64,000 bases of DNA from Rehmannia glutinosa (Eukaryota > Streptophyta > Magnoliopsida > Lamiales > Orobanchaceae). Below the pieces are notes generated by a model, which searched no databases, had not been told where the DNA came from, and saw only the letters and a program-made list of their open reading frames with translations. The stretch lies in contig JABTTQ020003420.1 of NCBI GenBank assembly GCA_016081115.2, positions 1-64,000 of the forward strand, given 5' to 3'. The translations under genes and the position numbers were made by a program. Positions 48,066 to 59,906 of this stretch are shown piece after piece (position 1 is the stretch's first letter; each line of letters begins with the position of its first letter).

Positions 48066-48519
48066 ATACAAACAAGGTTCAAATCTCTCAGAGATGTGCA
48101 CTTTGTGGAGGATCGATTTCCTTTTAGCATCTTACACTCTCAATCTTGAGTTCCTTCTCATTCTCCACTCTTTAATATTCCTATTCTTTGAGCCGATTCT
48201 TCTACTTCCTCATTTGCACGAGTCTTCTCCTTCATCTTCATCTTCACCTTCTTTGTCACACTCGCACTGTTCTCTCGGAGAAGTACTAGACAAACCAGGC
48301 CTCTTGCCTGGCTTAATGGTTTTTTGACTAATGTCGCATCTTGTGTCTCTACTCATGCCAGACACTCTGTCGGTTCCTCATCCCGCAGTACTTCCTATCC
48401 TATAAACACTTTTCCCTATCAAGTGTCATCTGCTTAGTCTTCTTATATTTCATTCTTGGCTAATGTCTCCACCTTGAAAGAACCATACACATATCCGAGG
48501 CTCGTAAACACCTGAATGG

Positions 48520-49480
48520 AGAGAAGCAATGGATAAGGAGTTAGAGGCTCTAGAACTCAATAACACTTGGGAGATAAGCGCTCGCCACTGGCAAGAAACC
48601 TGTAGGTTGCGGTGGGTGTTTAAAATCAAGATGAACTCACGATGGTACAATTGAGAGGTATAAAGCTCGTCTTGTGGCTAAGGGTATGATCGGATCTATG
48701 GTGATTCATACTTGGATAGCTTCTCTCGTGGCAAAGCAAGTGACAGTTAGGATGCTTATTGCTTTGGCCACTAAGAGACAGTGGATTTTAGCACAACTTG
48801 ATATAAATAACCTTTCTCCATGGCTATTTGGAGGAGGACATCTACATGACACCTCCGGAGGTTATTCTTTGGCTAAACCGGGCGGTGTGCCACCTTAAGA
48901 GGGGCTTGTATGGACTCAAGCAGGCCTCCGGACAATGGAATGCCGAGTTCGTGCAAAATTAATTGATTTTGGTTTCTCTCGTCTCCTAATGATCATTGTT
49001 TGTTCATCAAGTCCATTGCAACCTCTTTCATGGCATAGCGATTATATATGTTGATGATGTGCTTATTCTTGGATCTAATCCTTGACATTGATGAGTTAAA
49101 GTCTTATCGCACAAGATGTTCACCATCAAGGATTTGGGGCATGCTAAATATTTTTGGGTTTGGAGATTGCTAGAAGTACCAGTGGTACTTATGTGCACCG
49201 GAGGAAATACATATTGGATATTCTCGAGATGTTGGGCTCTTGGAGTGCAAGCCCGCATCCACTCCACTTCCTCGGGGCCTAAGGTATTTGGAAGGCAAGG
49301 ACTCCTTACCCGATTCCAATGTATATAGGAGATTAGTGGGCGAGGTTGTTGTATTTGAATATGAGTAGGCCAAATGTGACTCATGCCATCCAAAATTTGA
49401 GTCGAGTTCATTAATGATCCTTACTCATCTCATTGGGATCTTTGCCATACATGTGCTCGTGTACTTGAAAGGTACTCCTT
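48520..49480 (+). pseudogene. Copia reverse transcriptase remnant
   Basis: Fragments include YKARLVAKG (about 48660), VAKQVTVRMLIALATKRQWI and LAQLDINN (catalytic Asp). In shifted frames follow GLYGLKQAS, the catalytic YVDDVL box (about 49050-49066), and MFTIKDLGHAKYF. Stops and frameshifts lie between almost every motif. Confidence 0.85.
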
Positions 49481-49880
49481 CCAAAGGACTTTTCTATGCA
49501 AAGACAAATGATCATATGACTTTGAAGCCTTTTGTGATGCGGATTGGGCTACATGCCCCGACAGGAGGAGGTCTTTGACAGGGTATTGTGTATTTTTGGA
49601 GGAGCACTAGTGTCCGGAAGACAAAAAAGCGGTGGCGTGTCAAAATCTTGATTGAGGTGAATATAGATCAATGAGCCAAACTGTGTGTGAGTTGCTTTGG
49701 CTTTCTTATGTTGCCAACGATCCGCATATATGTCACTCTCTACCTATTCCTATTTGGTGTGACAATCGGCGGCACTCTATATTGTAGCTAATCCCATTTT
49801 CCATGAGAGGACTAAGCATGTGGAGATAGATTGTCACATTGTCGGGGATAAATACAAGGTTTGGGTTTGTCTTCCTCGAA
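49480..49880 (+). pseudogene. Copia RNase H remnant
   Basis: Frames encode a DADWA box near 49538-49552, the CPDRRRSLTGYCV region near 49556, and RTKHVEIDCHIVGDKY near 49807. These are standard marks of copia RNase H. It is frameshifted. Confidence 0.75.
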
Positions 49881-49990
49881 GGTGTCCACCAAAGTGCGGT
49901 TGGGTCGACTTGTTTACTAAGTCCTTGGGGTTGGTGTATTTTCTTCTTTGTTGTGCAAGTTGGGAATGCAAGATTTCCATGGCATTCCCA

Positions 49991-50001
49991 CTTGAGGGGA
50001 G
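49991..50001 (+). promoter_or_regulatory. Copia polypurine tract
   Basis: The purine-rich cttgaggggag abuts the 3' LTR. Confidence 0.8.
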
Positions 50002-50200
50002 TGTTGGATATAGAGATATTTTGGGATATTTTACACGTGTTGTTAGTATAGGTAGAAGTCGTGTTTTGGTTATTAGCACTTTGTGATTACTTTCATTTCC
50101 ACTGTTTTCTACCTCTATAAATATGAAATCGTAGCTCGTCTTCATTATGCAAACATACGAGTTCAATAATAAACATAGCAATGCTTCTCTCGATTCTTGA
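50002..50200 (+). repeat. Copia 3' LTR
   Basis: Matches the 5' LTR over its whole 199 bp but ends ttcttga rather than ttcttca. The ACBP-like exon sequence resumes directly after it. Confidence 0.9.
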
Positions 50201-51584
50201 GAGGTCATTTTTTGAGCAACCAAAGTGATAGTAATGATGATTGGGAAGGCGTTTGATCGCAACTACTGACTCAAAAGTGTTTAACGAGGCTCTCAAAATG
50301 ATTTGCTCGTGCAAAATGGTAAAAGTTTGAGTCATGAGAATATGATGGTTGAATTAAATTAATTTTTCTCGATTATTAGCATAGGAAACTTTTATATATA
50401 TGATTGTCCTGGAAGTTTCAACTTTACTTGGTTTTGGAAATTGTTGGTGTCAAATGTCAATAGAGTATTGTTCATCTTAATTGTGTGAACATGATGTTGG
50501 TTATGTTTTGTATTTGGGGCACGAAAAACTGATTATCTTTGTATTTTCATTTGAGGATGTAGGGTATAAGGTTTTAGAAGAAGAAGACGCTCTATCCCTC
50601 TGTTTTCTTTTTTATAGTCGTATGCCTCGTAATTGTTCATTTATTCTTCCTTGATACAATTATTAGTATGTAAGATTTAGATTGATAAGAGTTGGATCAT
50701 ATGGCTAACCAGGCACCGGTGAAAAATTTATATTGTCGGTGTTTAGGCAAGCATGGCGGAAATTGGGCTCCATGTCTCGGAAGAAGCAATGCAAAACTAC
50801 ATTGACATTGTAAGAATCGAGTTATAATCCTTCTTGGCTGCGGTTATGCAAGTGTAAGATCGTAATTGTATTCCTCTTTTTCCACATAACAAAATATTAT
50901 TTAATTTTGGCGTTCGTGTGCTACAATCGATGGCAAAAAGAAGAAAGTTGAAAAGAGCAAGCGATGCTCCTAATGCAGCTCCAAAGGGCCAATGGGACTG
51001 TTTTTAGCACCTTTATACATGAGGAAGAACCTGGGTGTGACTTGTAAGGACCCTGAACTTTTTTTCTCTGTCCATCTATGTAGTTGTCCATCTCCCTTAT
51101 TTATCTTATATTTCCTAAAAAATTAGACCTTTATACTCAAGAAAAAATGAAGAATCATAAGAAAGGGGGATAGAGTTGGTTTGTATGTGCTGGACTCGCT
51201 TAATTTTCCTCAAGACAATACTCTCAATTTGTCGCTCACTCTGCCCATCCCTTCACACTCACAATGTAGGTAGAGAGATGAGTGTTGCGGTTGCTGATAA
51301 GTGATTGTCAATCTATGATTTGATAGAGATAGAGGTCACCATCTAAAAATGTAGATAATAGTTTTTAGTTTAACATTTCATCTTTTCGTTGTTGAAAATT
51401 GGATGATATTCATGCATTTGCACGAGAAGGAGATGAGGAGAAGCTCCTTAAATGCATCGAGAGCGGTGTCCCCTTGAATCTGAAGGGTTGGTAGATGTTA
51501 AGTTTCTAAAATTATCCATGTTGCTTTGTTGTAATCACCAAGGCAGACAAGATACAGTGAATGACATTTCTGGTGGTGACTATT

Positions 51585-53700
51585 AGGGGTGTCAATTTGT
51601 GACACAACACGATAATCCGACACGAACCTAACACGAATTTTGCAGGTACATGTACAGACCTTCTTGGGTTGGTCGAAATCGGGTAGAACACGGTTAACAC
51701 GGAAAAAATATGTCGGTCGAAGTCAACCCGCGGGTCAACCCGATTGACCTATTTAACCCATTTAACTATATAGTAATTTAAATAAAGACTGGGTTATTTT
51801 TGTAATATAATGGTACATGACTGAAACAAAAACAAAACAAACCCTAGATCTATACATTTCTAATATTTCCTCTTCCTCATTTCCCCGCAGCCCACAATCC
51901 CACTCTTCATCTCTCAAATTTTCTCCCATTATTTCTTCAGTTTTCTTTGATTTCAACATACCACCAGGTACCAGTCCACCACCTTTCGACTCTTGAGCGT
52001 GTAAAATATGGATTAAGCTACAATCCACTCATCAGACTAAACTCCTCTCTAAAACTGTGATTAGTATTATCTTTTTTTTCTTTCTAGAAGCCTAGAATTA
52101 GTTGATTTGCTACTTTGTTCAAAAGTTTATGCTGGAATTAGTTGCTAGAATTATTTTAACTTCTATTAAGAACTTATTACGATCTTTGACAAAATAGCAA
52201 AGGAATGGGGATAATGTTTTGCAAAACTACAAACATAGGTGGGTCTAGTATTAGTTGGTTAGTTTCAAAAGTTTTAGTTTATAATTTTGAATGCTAAAAA
52301 GTCAAATCAGTTTGCCCTACATAAAGGCTTTTTTTCATTCATCATTGATGAATTTATTATAAATTATTGAGCCTTATTATTAATTATTTGTAAAGAGCAG
52401 CACATCTCCACATTATGGAAACAATCCCCATCTTTTTTAAAGTACGGGTCCCGTGAGTGTAAAAAATAGTAATATGATCAAGTTGGCTAATTTATGTCTT
52501 TTTTTTTTGCAGTTGAAGCAATGGATGCACATGGAAGTAATAAGGATTCAATGGCAATTGATGATAGCAGTGATGATTCTCAATGTCCAGAAACAGAACT
52601 CGTCGGAGGAGGAAAAAAGCAAGTCCGGAAGAAGAGTAACTTCTAAAGTTCGGAAACATTTTAAGATTCCTGATTCAAACCTGGTGAAGAGTTAAAGTGC
52701 GAATGCAAAATGTGTGGAGCAATGTATCGCGCTGAGAGTAAGTATGGCACATGTAATCTAAGTAGACATTTGAAAAAAATGTGTGAAGATGACATCTAAG
52801 GATATTGGGTTGTTCCTTCTTTCATCTAATAAAGGTTCAATATTGTCTACACGATATCCTCAACGATATCCTCAATTTAATCAAGAGACATTTAGAGAAC
52901 TATTGGTGCGAGCAATCATTAGACATGATTTGCCATTTTTTTGTGGAATATGATGGTATTAGAGATGTATTTAAGTATTTGGAGCCACAAGTTTCTCGTA
53001 TCAGTAGAAACACTGCTAGAATAGACATAAGAAAAATGCATGCTTTTGAGGTTGATAGACTTCGTAATGAGTTAATAAATTGTCCTAGTCGAATAAGTTT
53101 GACTTCTGATGCATGGAGTTCTATTGTAACTGATGGATATTTGAGTTTGGCTGCACATTACATTGACAAAAATTGGGTGTTGCAAAAGAAAATTTTGAAT
53201 TTTTCTTACATGCCTCATCCTCATAGTGGGGCTGTTTTGCTGAGAAAATTTACAATTTGGCTAGTAGTTAGGGAATAGAAAAAAAAAAGTTGTTTTCTCT
53301 TATATTGGACAATGCTTCTGGAAATGATGTTTGTGTTCAAATTCTTAAGAATCAGCTTAAGTTAGAAAATGCTTTGGTGTATGATGGGACTTTGTTTCAT
53401 ATACGATGTTGTGCATATATTTTGAATCTGATAGTGCAAGATGGGTTGAAGGAAATTGACAAGCCAATTGATAAAATAAGAGAACGTGTCAAATATATTA
53501 AGGGTTCTCAAGTAAGAAAGCAAAAGTTCGCCAAATGCATAGAGCAAACATCTCTTGATTCTAAGAAAGCTCTAGTCCAAGATGTCCATACTAGGTGGAA
53601 TTCAACATATAAGATCTTTCAAGTGCTTTCTTTATTATCGTCTTGCTTTTCTGTCACTTGCAATTAAGTGACTCAAACTTTCATAGTTGTCCATCTCCAT
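51585..53700 (+). pseudogene. hAT transposase remnant, left arm
   Basis: A BED zinc finger is encoded near 52696-52788 (CKMCGAMYRAESKYGTC and a spaced H, C), preceded by a Ser/Asp-rich segment. The transposase core follows: VEYDGIRDVFKYLEPQVSRI, ISLTSDAWSSIVTDGYLSLA (catalytic-region DAW), LFSLILDNASGNDVCVQIL, FHIRCCAYILNLIVQDGLKE (C-x-H-like AHxLNL block) and VQDVHTRWNSTYKIFQVL. This is standard for plant hAT (Ac/Tag) transposases. Stops and frameshifts occur at about 52630, 52800, 53275 and 53660, and the C-terminal dimerisation region is absent. Confidence 0.88.
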
Positions 53701-53815
53701 ATATTTTAAGATATTTTCAAAAATATGTGAGGAAAATACAAGTTAGTTGTTGGGTATGTAGATTCTGAAAAAGCATTTGTTGCATTATAAAAAATCTCAA
53801 GGAAGTCACATCTTC
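53701..53815. other. 115-bp spacer at the centre of the hAT inverted repeat
   Basis: Unpaired sequence between the two arms; the arms resume as tgtccatctcc... on one side and ...ggagatggaca on the other. It may be the next part of the original hAT coding region, since short frames there look like degraded protein sequence. Confidence 0.8.
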
Positions 53816-54360
53816 TGGAGATGGACAACTATCAAAGTTTGAGTCACTTAATTGCAAGTGACAGAAAGCAAGACGATAATAAAGAACACTTGAAAGCATC
53901 TTATATGTTAGATTTCACCTAGTAGGGACATCTTGAACTAAAAATTTCTTAGAATCAAGAGATGCTTGCTCTACACATTTGGCGAACTTTTGCTTTCTTA
54001 CTTGAGAACCCTTAATATATTTGACATGTTCTCTTATTTTATCAACTGACTTGTCAATTTCCTTCAACCCAATTTGCACTATCGATTAATGATTCAAAAT
54101 ATGTGCACAACATCGTATATGAAACAAAGTCCCATCATACACCAAAGCATTTCCTAATTTAAGCGATTCTTAAGAATCAACACAAACATCATTTGCAGAA
54201 GCATTGTCTAATGTAAGAGAAAATAATTTTTTTTCTATTCCCCAAATACTAGCCAAATTGTAAATTTTCTTAGCAAAAGCAGCTCCACTATGAGGATGAG
54301 GCATATAAGAAAAATTCAAAATTTTCTTTTGTAACACACAATTTTTGTCAATGTAATGTA

Positions 54361-54582
54361 ATCTCGTGAGAAGCAAGTCAAGCAGGCCTTCCTTAACTTG
54401 TCCTCAGAGGATTAGAGCACGTGGCTACGAACTACGGTGCTGACAACAGTGAGGTCGAATCCCAAGGGAAATCCTTTCATTCTTCAGCAGCGTCTCTTGT
54501 TTCGTTGGGTCATTGCACCGGTATTCTTTAGACCAAAAGGCATCCCTCGCTCGTTGTCACCTATGTTGGGTTTGTGCAGTCA
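54361..54582. mobile_element. 222-bp chimeric insertion (tRNA-like plus gypsy RT scrap)
   Basis: Absent from the matching place in the left arm. One part (gattagagcacgtggctacg, gaggtcgaatccc) has pol III-like boxes similar to plant tRNA-derived repeats. Another part, on the minus strand, encodes MPFGLKNTG (about 54543-54517), a typical Ty3/gypsy reverse transcriptase motif. No TSD could be read with confidence. Confidence 0.5.
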
Positions 54583-56097
54583 AACTCAAATATCCATCAG
54601 TTACAATACAACTCCATGCATCAGAAGTCAAACATATTCGACTAGGACAATTTATTAACTCATTACGAAGTCTATCAACCTCAAAAGCATGCATTTTTTT
54701 ATGTTTGTCCTAGCAGTGTTTCTACTGATATGAGAAACTTATGGCTCCAAATAATTAAATACATCTCTAATACCATCATATTCCATAAAAGAAAATGGCA
54801 AATCATGTCTAATGATTGCTCGCACCAATAATTCTCTAAATATCTCTTGATTAAATTGAGGATTTCGTGTAGATAATATTGAACCGTTATTAGATGAAAG
54901 AAGGAACTGCCCAATATCCTTAGTTGTCATCTTCACACATTTTTTCAAATGTCTACTTATATTACATGTACCATACTTACTCTCAGCCTGATACTTTGCT
55001 CCACACATTTTGCGTTCGCACTTTAACTCTTCACCAGGTTTTGAATCAGGAATCTTAAAATGTTTCCAAACTTCAGAAGTTAATTTCTTCTTAGGACTTT
55101 CTTTTTCCTCTCTCGACGAAGTTCATTTTTGGACATTGAGAATCATCACTGCTATCATCAATTGCAATTGAATCCTTATTGCATCCATTGCTTCAACTGC
55201 AAAAAAAAAAAAATAGCCAACTTGATATTGCTATTTCTTTACTCTCACGGTACGGGTACTTTAAAAAAGATGGGGATTGTTTCCATAATGTGGAGATGTG
55301 CTGCTCTTTACAAATAATTAATTGTATGGTTCAATAATTTATAATAAATTCATCAATGATGAATGAAAAAGCCTTTATGTAGGGCAAACTGATTTTGACT
55401 TTTTAGAATTCAAAATTATAAACTAAAACTTTTGAAACTAACCGACTAATATTAGACCCACCTAATTTTGTAGTTTTGCAAACCATTATCCCTATTCCTC
55501 TACTATTTTGTCAAATATCGTAATAAATTCTTAATAAAAGTTAAAATAGTTCTAGCAACTAATTCTAGCATAAACTTTTGAAACAAATCAACTAATTCTA
55601 GGCTTCTAGCAAAAAAAAAAAGGATAATACTAATCACAGTTTTAGAGTGGAGTTCAGTCTGATGAGTCGGTTATAGTGTTCAGTTGGTTTTATACCATTG
55701 ATTTGGGCTTTCTAGACTAGAGTTTTATATTGTTTTTAGTTTTTGAGCCGTTTTAGCTATATCTCATAGATTATGTGTTAATTTCCATTGTTTCGAGTCG
55801 ATTGAGTGGCCAAAGCCATATTATATTAAGTTTAGAGTCATAGTAATGAGTCTTGTGTCAATATAAGCATGGATGATCAAACAACAAAGGGATTGATCTC
55901 AAGAAACATCCAAACGCATCTGGAATTTTCAACACTGGCAGGGTTTAGTATTTTGGCCATAACTCACTTTACAAAATTGATATTAAGCTAATTCAAGTGG
56001 CTACGGAAAACTAAGAGAGAGGGCTACAACTCTTATGAAGACCCCAAAAGCAAATTCGGAAGTTTGGGTGAAAATCAGGCGGAGAAGGCAGTGGCCA

Positions 56098-56175
56098 GTA
56101 GCTCCTCCCCTTGGCGCTGCAGTGCCGGGGGATTGCGGGACGGGCGCTGCAGCTCCCCTCCCTTGGCGCCGCAGC
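56098..56175. repeat. G+C-rich duplicated block in the solo LTR
   Basis: Two copies of a ctccccttggcgctgcag-like unit followed by gccggggga flank a gcgggacgggcgctgcag unit. It is much richer in G+C than its surroundings. Confidence 0.8.
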
Positions 56176-56972
56176 GCCGGGGGACGGAGAAAACAAGAAA
56201 TTTCATTTTCAGATCTTAGAACATGAGGGACTATAAATAGACACCTTGGAGGCGTGAAATAGGGCGTGGAGAACACCTGGGGATGAAAACAAACATCACC
56301 AAAACACAAGAAAAGAGTTAGGGAAGAAGATGGAATGCATCTATCATCTTGAAATAGATAAGATTCTTCTTTAATCTCTTTAATTCATTCTTTGTTGTTT
56401 CTTGTACATCATTTGAGACGTATTCTCATTTTCTTATGGATATTTGTATTTTCATCATGAGCAAAACTCTATAATTCTAGGTGATTGATGTAACCAAAGT
56501 TTGAACCTATGTTTTGAGATTGTGGTTTATCAATCTATATGCTTCAATTTATTTGTGCTATTTGGATTTATTGCTTCTAAATTACTTGATCAATAATTTA
56601 GATGATTGGGTGTATTTGATTTGATTGTTGAGAAAGATAATTAAATACATGACCTTGGAATAGCATAACCTAAGATTTCATGGAATTGAGAAATTTATGA
56701 AACCTTTGGAGTCATTTATTGAGATTCATGGTTTATATTGAGATTTTAATTGGTGATTTTTATAGAGATATTGATATCCTAATTGAAATCTACAATCATT
56801 TGACACTTGAGAGAGGAAATGATTATTGTAGGAATCTTGGCTTATAAATTGGTAATTTGTGAATGATAAACTAGATTGATAACATAGGTGAAAACTAGGT
56901 AAATCAAACCTCTAGAATTTATTCTTCCATAGATTTAGATGTTTATATTTTAGTTAGTTATATATAGTTATT

Positions 56973-58839
56973 CTGTAGAAACGAAGAAAATTTTAAAAGA
57001 TATAAAGACGCAAGAAGTAAGAAGAGCAATATATGAAGCAAAAACCAAGGCATATGAAGATTTCTATAAAAAAAAAAACTAGATACTAAGGAAGGGGAGA
57101 AAGATATATATAAAATAGCAAAATTTAGAGAAAAACAAACAAGAGATCTAAACCAAACTAAATGCATAAAAGATGAGAACGATAATATTTTAGTGAAAGA
57201 CGAGGACATAAAAATCGATGGAAGAGGTATTTCAATAATCTTTTAACGAACGAAGAAGAGGAATGAAGTCGCATTAGGGGGAACTAGGTCAATCAATGAA
57301 TCAATAGAAATCGTACCTTTTATCGTAGGATTCAACTTCATGAAACAAAAGCACTAAACAAAATGAAAATCGCAAAGCAGGTTGGGCTAGATGATATACC
57401 AATTGAAGCATGGAAATGTCTAAGTGGAGTTGGAATTGCATGGCTTACTAAATTATTTAATGTTATCCTAAAAACTAAGAAAATGCCTAATGAATGGAGA
57501 AAAAGTATATTGATACCTATATATAAAAACAAAGGGGATATACAAAATTGTGCAAATTACAGGGGAATTAAATTAATAAGTCATACAATGAAACTATGGG
57601 AAAGAGTTATAGAAGCAAGAATAAGAAATGAAACTAGTATATTAGATAATCAATTTGGCTTCATGCCAGGAAGGTCCACAATGGAAGTTATACACTTAAT
57701 TAGACGATTATGTGAACAATATAACGAGAGAAAACAAGATTTACATATGGTTTTTATTGACGTTGAAAAGGCATACGATAAAGTCAACAAAGGGATATAA
57801 TGTGGCGCGTATTGAAAAAAAAAAAAAAAAAGAATAAAAATAGCTTATATAGATGCCATAAAAGATATGTATGATAATATAACATGTATCGGGACACCAA
57901 CAGAATGTCTAGTGAATTCCCAAACACTATAGGTTTGCATCAGGATCCTCTTTAAGCCCTTACCTTTTATCCTAATAATTGATGAAATCACTAAACACTT
58001 ACAAATCATCCTGAATGCATGTTATTTGCGGACGATATAGTTTTAATTGATGAAACAATGGAAGGAGTAAATGCAAAATTGGAAGTTTGGAGAGAAGCAC
58101 TCGAATCAAAAGGTTTTAATATAAGCGGGGCTAAAAAGAATACATGGAATGCCACTTTAGTAAAAACAACGGGAACAATGAGACGAAGGTTAAAATTGAT
58201 GGACATGAAGTGAGTATAACAAAGAGTTTTAAATACTTAGGATTTATAATTGAAGAGAATGGAGAAATCAATAAAGATGTCACACATAGGATTCGGGCGT
58301 GTTGGAATAAATGGAGGGTGCATCATCTTCTATCCTTTGTGACCGTAAAATGCCATAAAAATTGAAAGGAAAATTTTATAAAACGACCATAAGGCCCGCA
58401 ATGCTTTATGGAGCAGAATGTTGGGGGACTAAATATGAACACGAACAAAAAATGAGGGTAGCATAGATGAGAATGTTAAGATGGATGTGCGGACACACTA
58501 GATTAGATAGAATAAGAAATGAACACATTAGAAACAAAGTGGGAGTAGCACCAATAGATGAGAAAATTAGAGAAACACGATTAAGATGGTTTGGACATGT
58601 TTATAGGAGACCTTTAGATGCACCTGTGCGGACGTTTAGAAGGTAGGGAATCACTCACACAAATCAAAAAAGAGAGCGGAGGTAGGCCTAAAAAGACTTG
58701 GAAAAGAAGCTATTAAACAAGATATGTTATACCTAGAAATCAATGAAAATATGGCTCATGATCGTAAACGATGGCGCGATATGATCCGTATAGCCGACCC
58801 CACGTAGTGGGATAAAGGCTTAGTTTGTTGTTGTTGTTG
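56973..58839 (+). mobile_element. 5'-truncated RTE LINE, copy 2, with 14-bp TSD
   Basis: A perfect 14-bp repeat, tatatatagttatt, flanks it (56959-56972 and 58840-58853), and it ends in a (TTG)n tail. It begins at the point matching about 6446 of copy 1, so it is more truncated. It encodes RT motifs with EWRKSILIPIYKNKGD, NYRGIKLISH, MVFIDVEKAYDKV and MLFADDIVLID in frames interrupted by small indels. The two copies are about 95 percent alike by eye, so they derive from closely related masters. Confidence 0.93.
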
Positions 58840-59906
58840 TATATATAGTTATTTTTTTATAAATTTTGAAATCCACCTATTATTGATCAGTCAAATATAG
58901 GTAATTTATACTTGGTACTTATACACGCATTCCCGAGGATACGACAACCCTACTCATTACACTATATTAAAATCGGACAACCGTACACTTGCGGTAGATT
59001 AGGTGAGTGTTTTAACGCCTAACATGTAGCTTAATCCATATTTTACACGCTCAAGAAAGTCGGACGGTGGTGGGTGGTGGTTTGTTGAAATCAAAGAAAA
59101 TCAAGAAATAATGGGAGAAAATTTGAGAGATGAAGAGTGGGGTTGTGGTCATGGGGGAAAGGAGGAAGAGGAAATATCATAAATGTGTATATCTAGGGTT
59201 TGTTTTGTTTTTGTTTTGTCATGTACCATTATATTACAAAAATAACCCGATCTTTATTTAAATTACTATTACTATATAGTTAAATGGGGTTAAATAGGTC
59301 AATCGGGTTGACCCAACCTAACTTATTTTTTCCTTGTTAATCGTGTTCGACCCAATTTCAACCCAAACCCGCAAAGATTTGTATGTGCATTTGTAAAATT
59401 CGTGTTAGATTCGTGTCGGGTTATCGTGTCGTCGTGTCACAAATTGACGCCCTAGCTTTGACTTGAATGAAACATGTTTCCATATTGTAACACATTAGGT
59501 GATTATGGGATGTTGAAAACATTGTTGAATGTATTTTATTTGTAATTTTAAATTGTTTTTTAATATTTTTGTGTCAAACGGTTTTTCTTTTTCATATTGT
59601 TTGCAAACAGTTTAAGTTAAACGGGTTTTTGGTCGTGTTGGGTTTCCCATGTCACAAACGGGTCGTGTTCGTGTCGTGTATTTTGATACGAATAATTAAA
59701 CGGGTCGTGTTCTGGTTCGTGTCAGACCTGTAATATATGTGTCAGAACACGACCCGCGAACACGAAATATGACACGATTGACACCCCCAATGACTATTGA
59801 TGAAGAAGTTATTCTATGGAGAGGAGAAATCAAAAGATTTAACAAATGAAAAACTGATATATAATAATTTTTCATTTAATTTGCCAATTTCCTTTGTTTT
59901 GTTTAT

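Larger units (their letters stand above)
45425..50200 (+). mobile_element. Ty1/copia retrotransposon with 199-bp LTRs, decayed
   Basis: LTRs at 45425-45623 and 50002-50200 both start tgttggatatagagatattt. A PBS-like tggtatccgcacc follows the 5' LTR, and a purine tract (cttgaggggag) precedes the 3' LTR. The interior encodes Gag, integrase, reverse transcriptase and RNase H in copia order, all broken by frameshifts and stops. Flanking 5-mers (gagag, gaggt) do not match convincingly, so a TSD is not established. Confidence 0.92.
55677..59024 (-). mobile_element. Solo LTR (about 1.47 kb without its LINE)
   Basis: The element starts TGTTCAG and ends CCTAACA, with flanking 5-mers tatag and tgtag (4 of 5). 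These borders fall exactly where the inverted hAT arm is interrupted relative to the left arm. It contains tataaata (56232-56239) on the plus strand and a G+C-rich doublet (56098-56175). No second LTR or internal region is present, so it is best read as a solo LTR. Orientation is uncertain; the TATA box suggests plus, so the strand given here is tentative. Confidence 0.65.
53816..59452 (-). pseudogene. hAT transposase remnant, right arm (inverted, interrupted)
   Basis: The reverse complement matches 51585-53700 at roughly 90 percent by eye, in segments 53816-54360, 54583-55676 and 59025-59452. It includes the BED region (CGAKYQAESKYGTCNISRHL), MEYDGIRDVFNYLEP and the LTLDNASANDVCV block. Its terminus gctagggcgtcaatttgtgac lies at 59452 and corresponds to the left arm's start at 51585. 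Interruptions are a 222-bp insertion (54361-54582) and a solo LTR (55677-59024). Confidence 0.88.
51585..59790. mobile_element. hAT compound element with an internal inverted duplication
   Basis: Outer ends aggggtgtcaatttgtgac and cacgattgacaccccc form a hAT-type TIR. An 8-bp duplication, tgactatt, flanks the whole (51577-51584 and 59791-59798). The interior holds two copies of the same 5' hAT sequence in opposite orientation (51585-53700 and, reversed, 53816-59452), plus a right-end segment (59453-59790). The reversed copy carries a solo LTR with a LINE inside it and a small chimeric insertion. The compound lies in an intron of the broken ACBP-like gene. Confidence 0.85.

Noticed and set aside
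49028..49411. Minus-strand ORF of 127 codons
   Set aside because: Antisense of the copia reverse transcriptase region.
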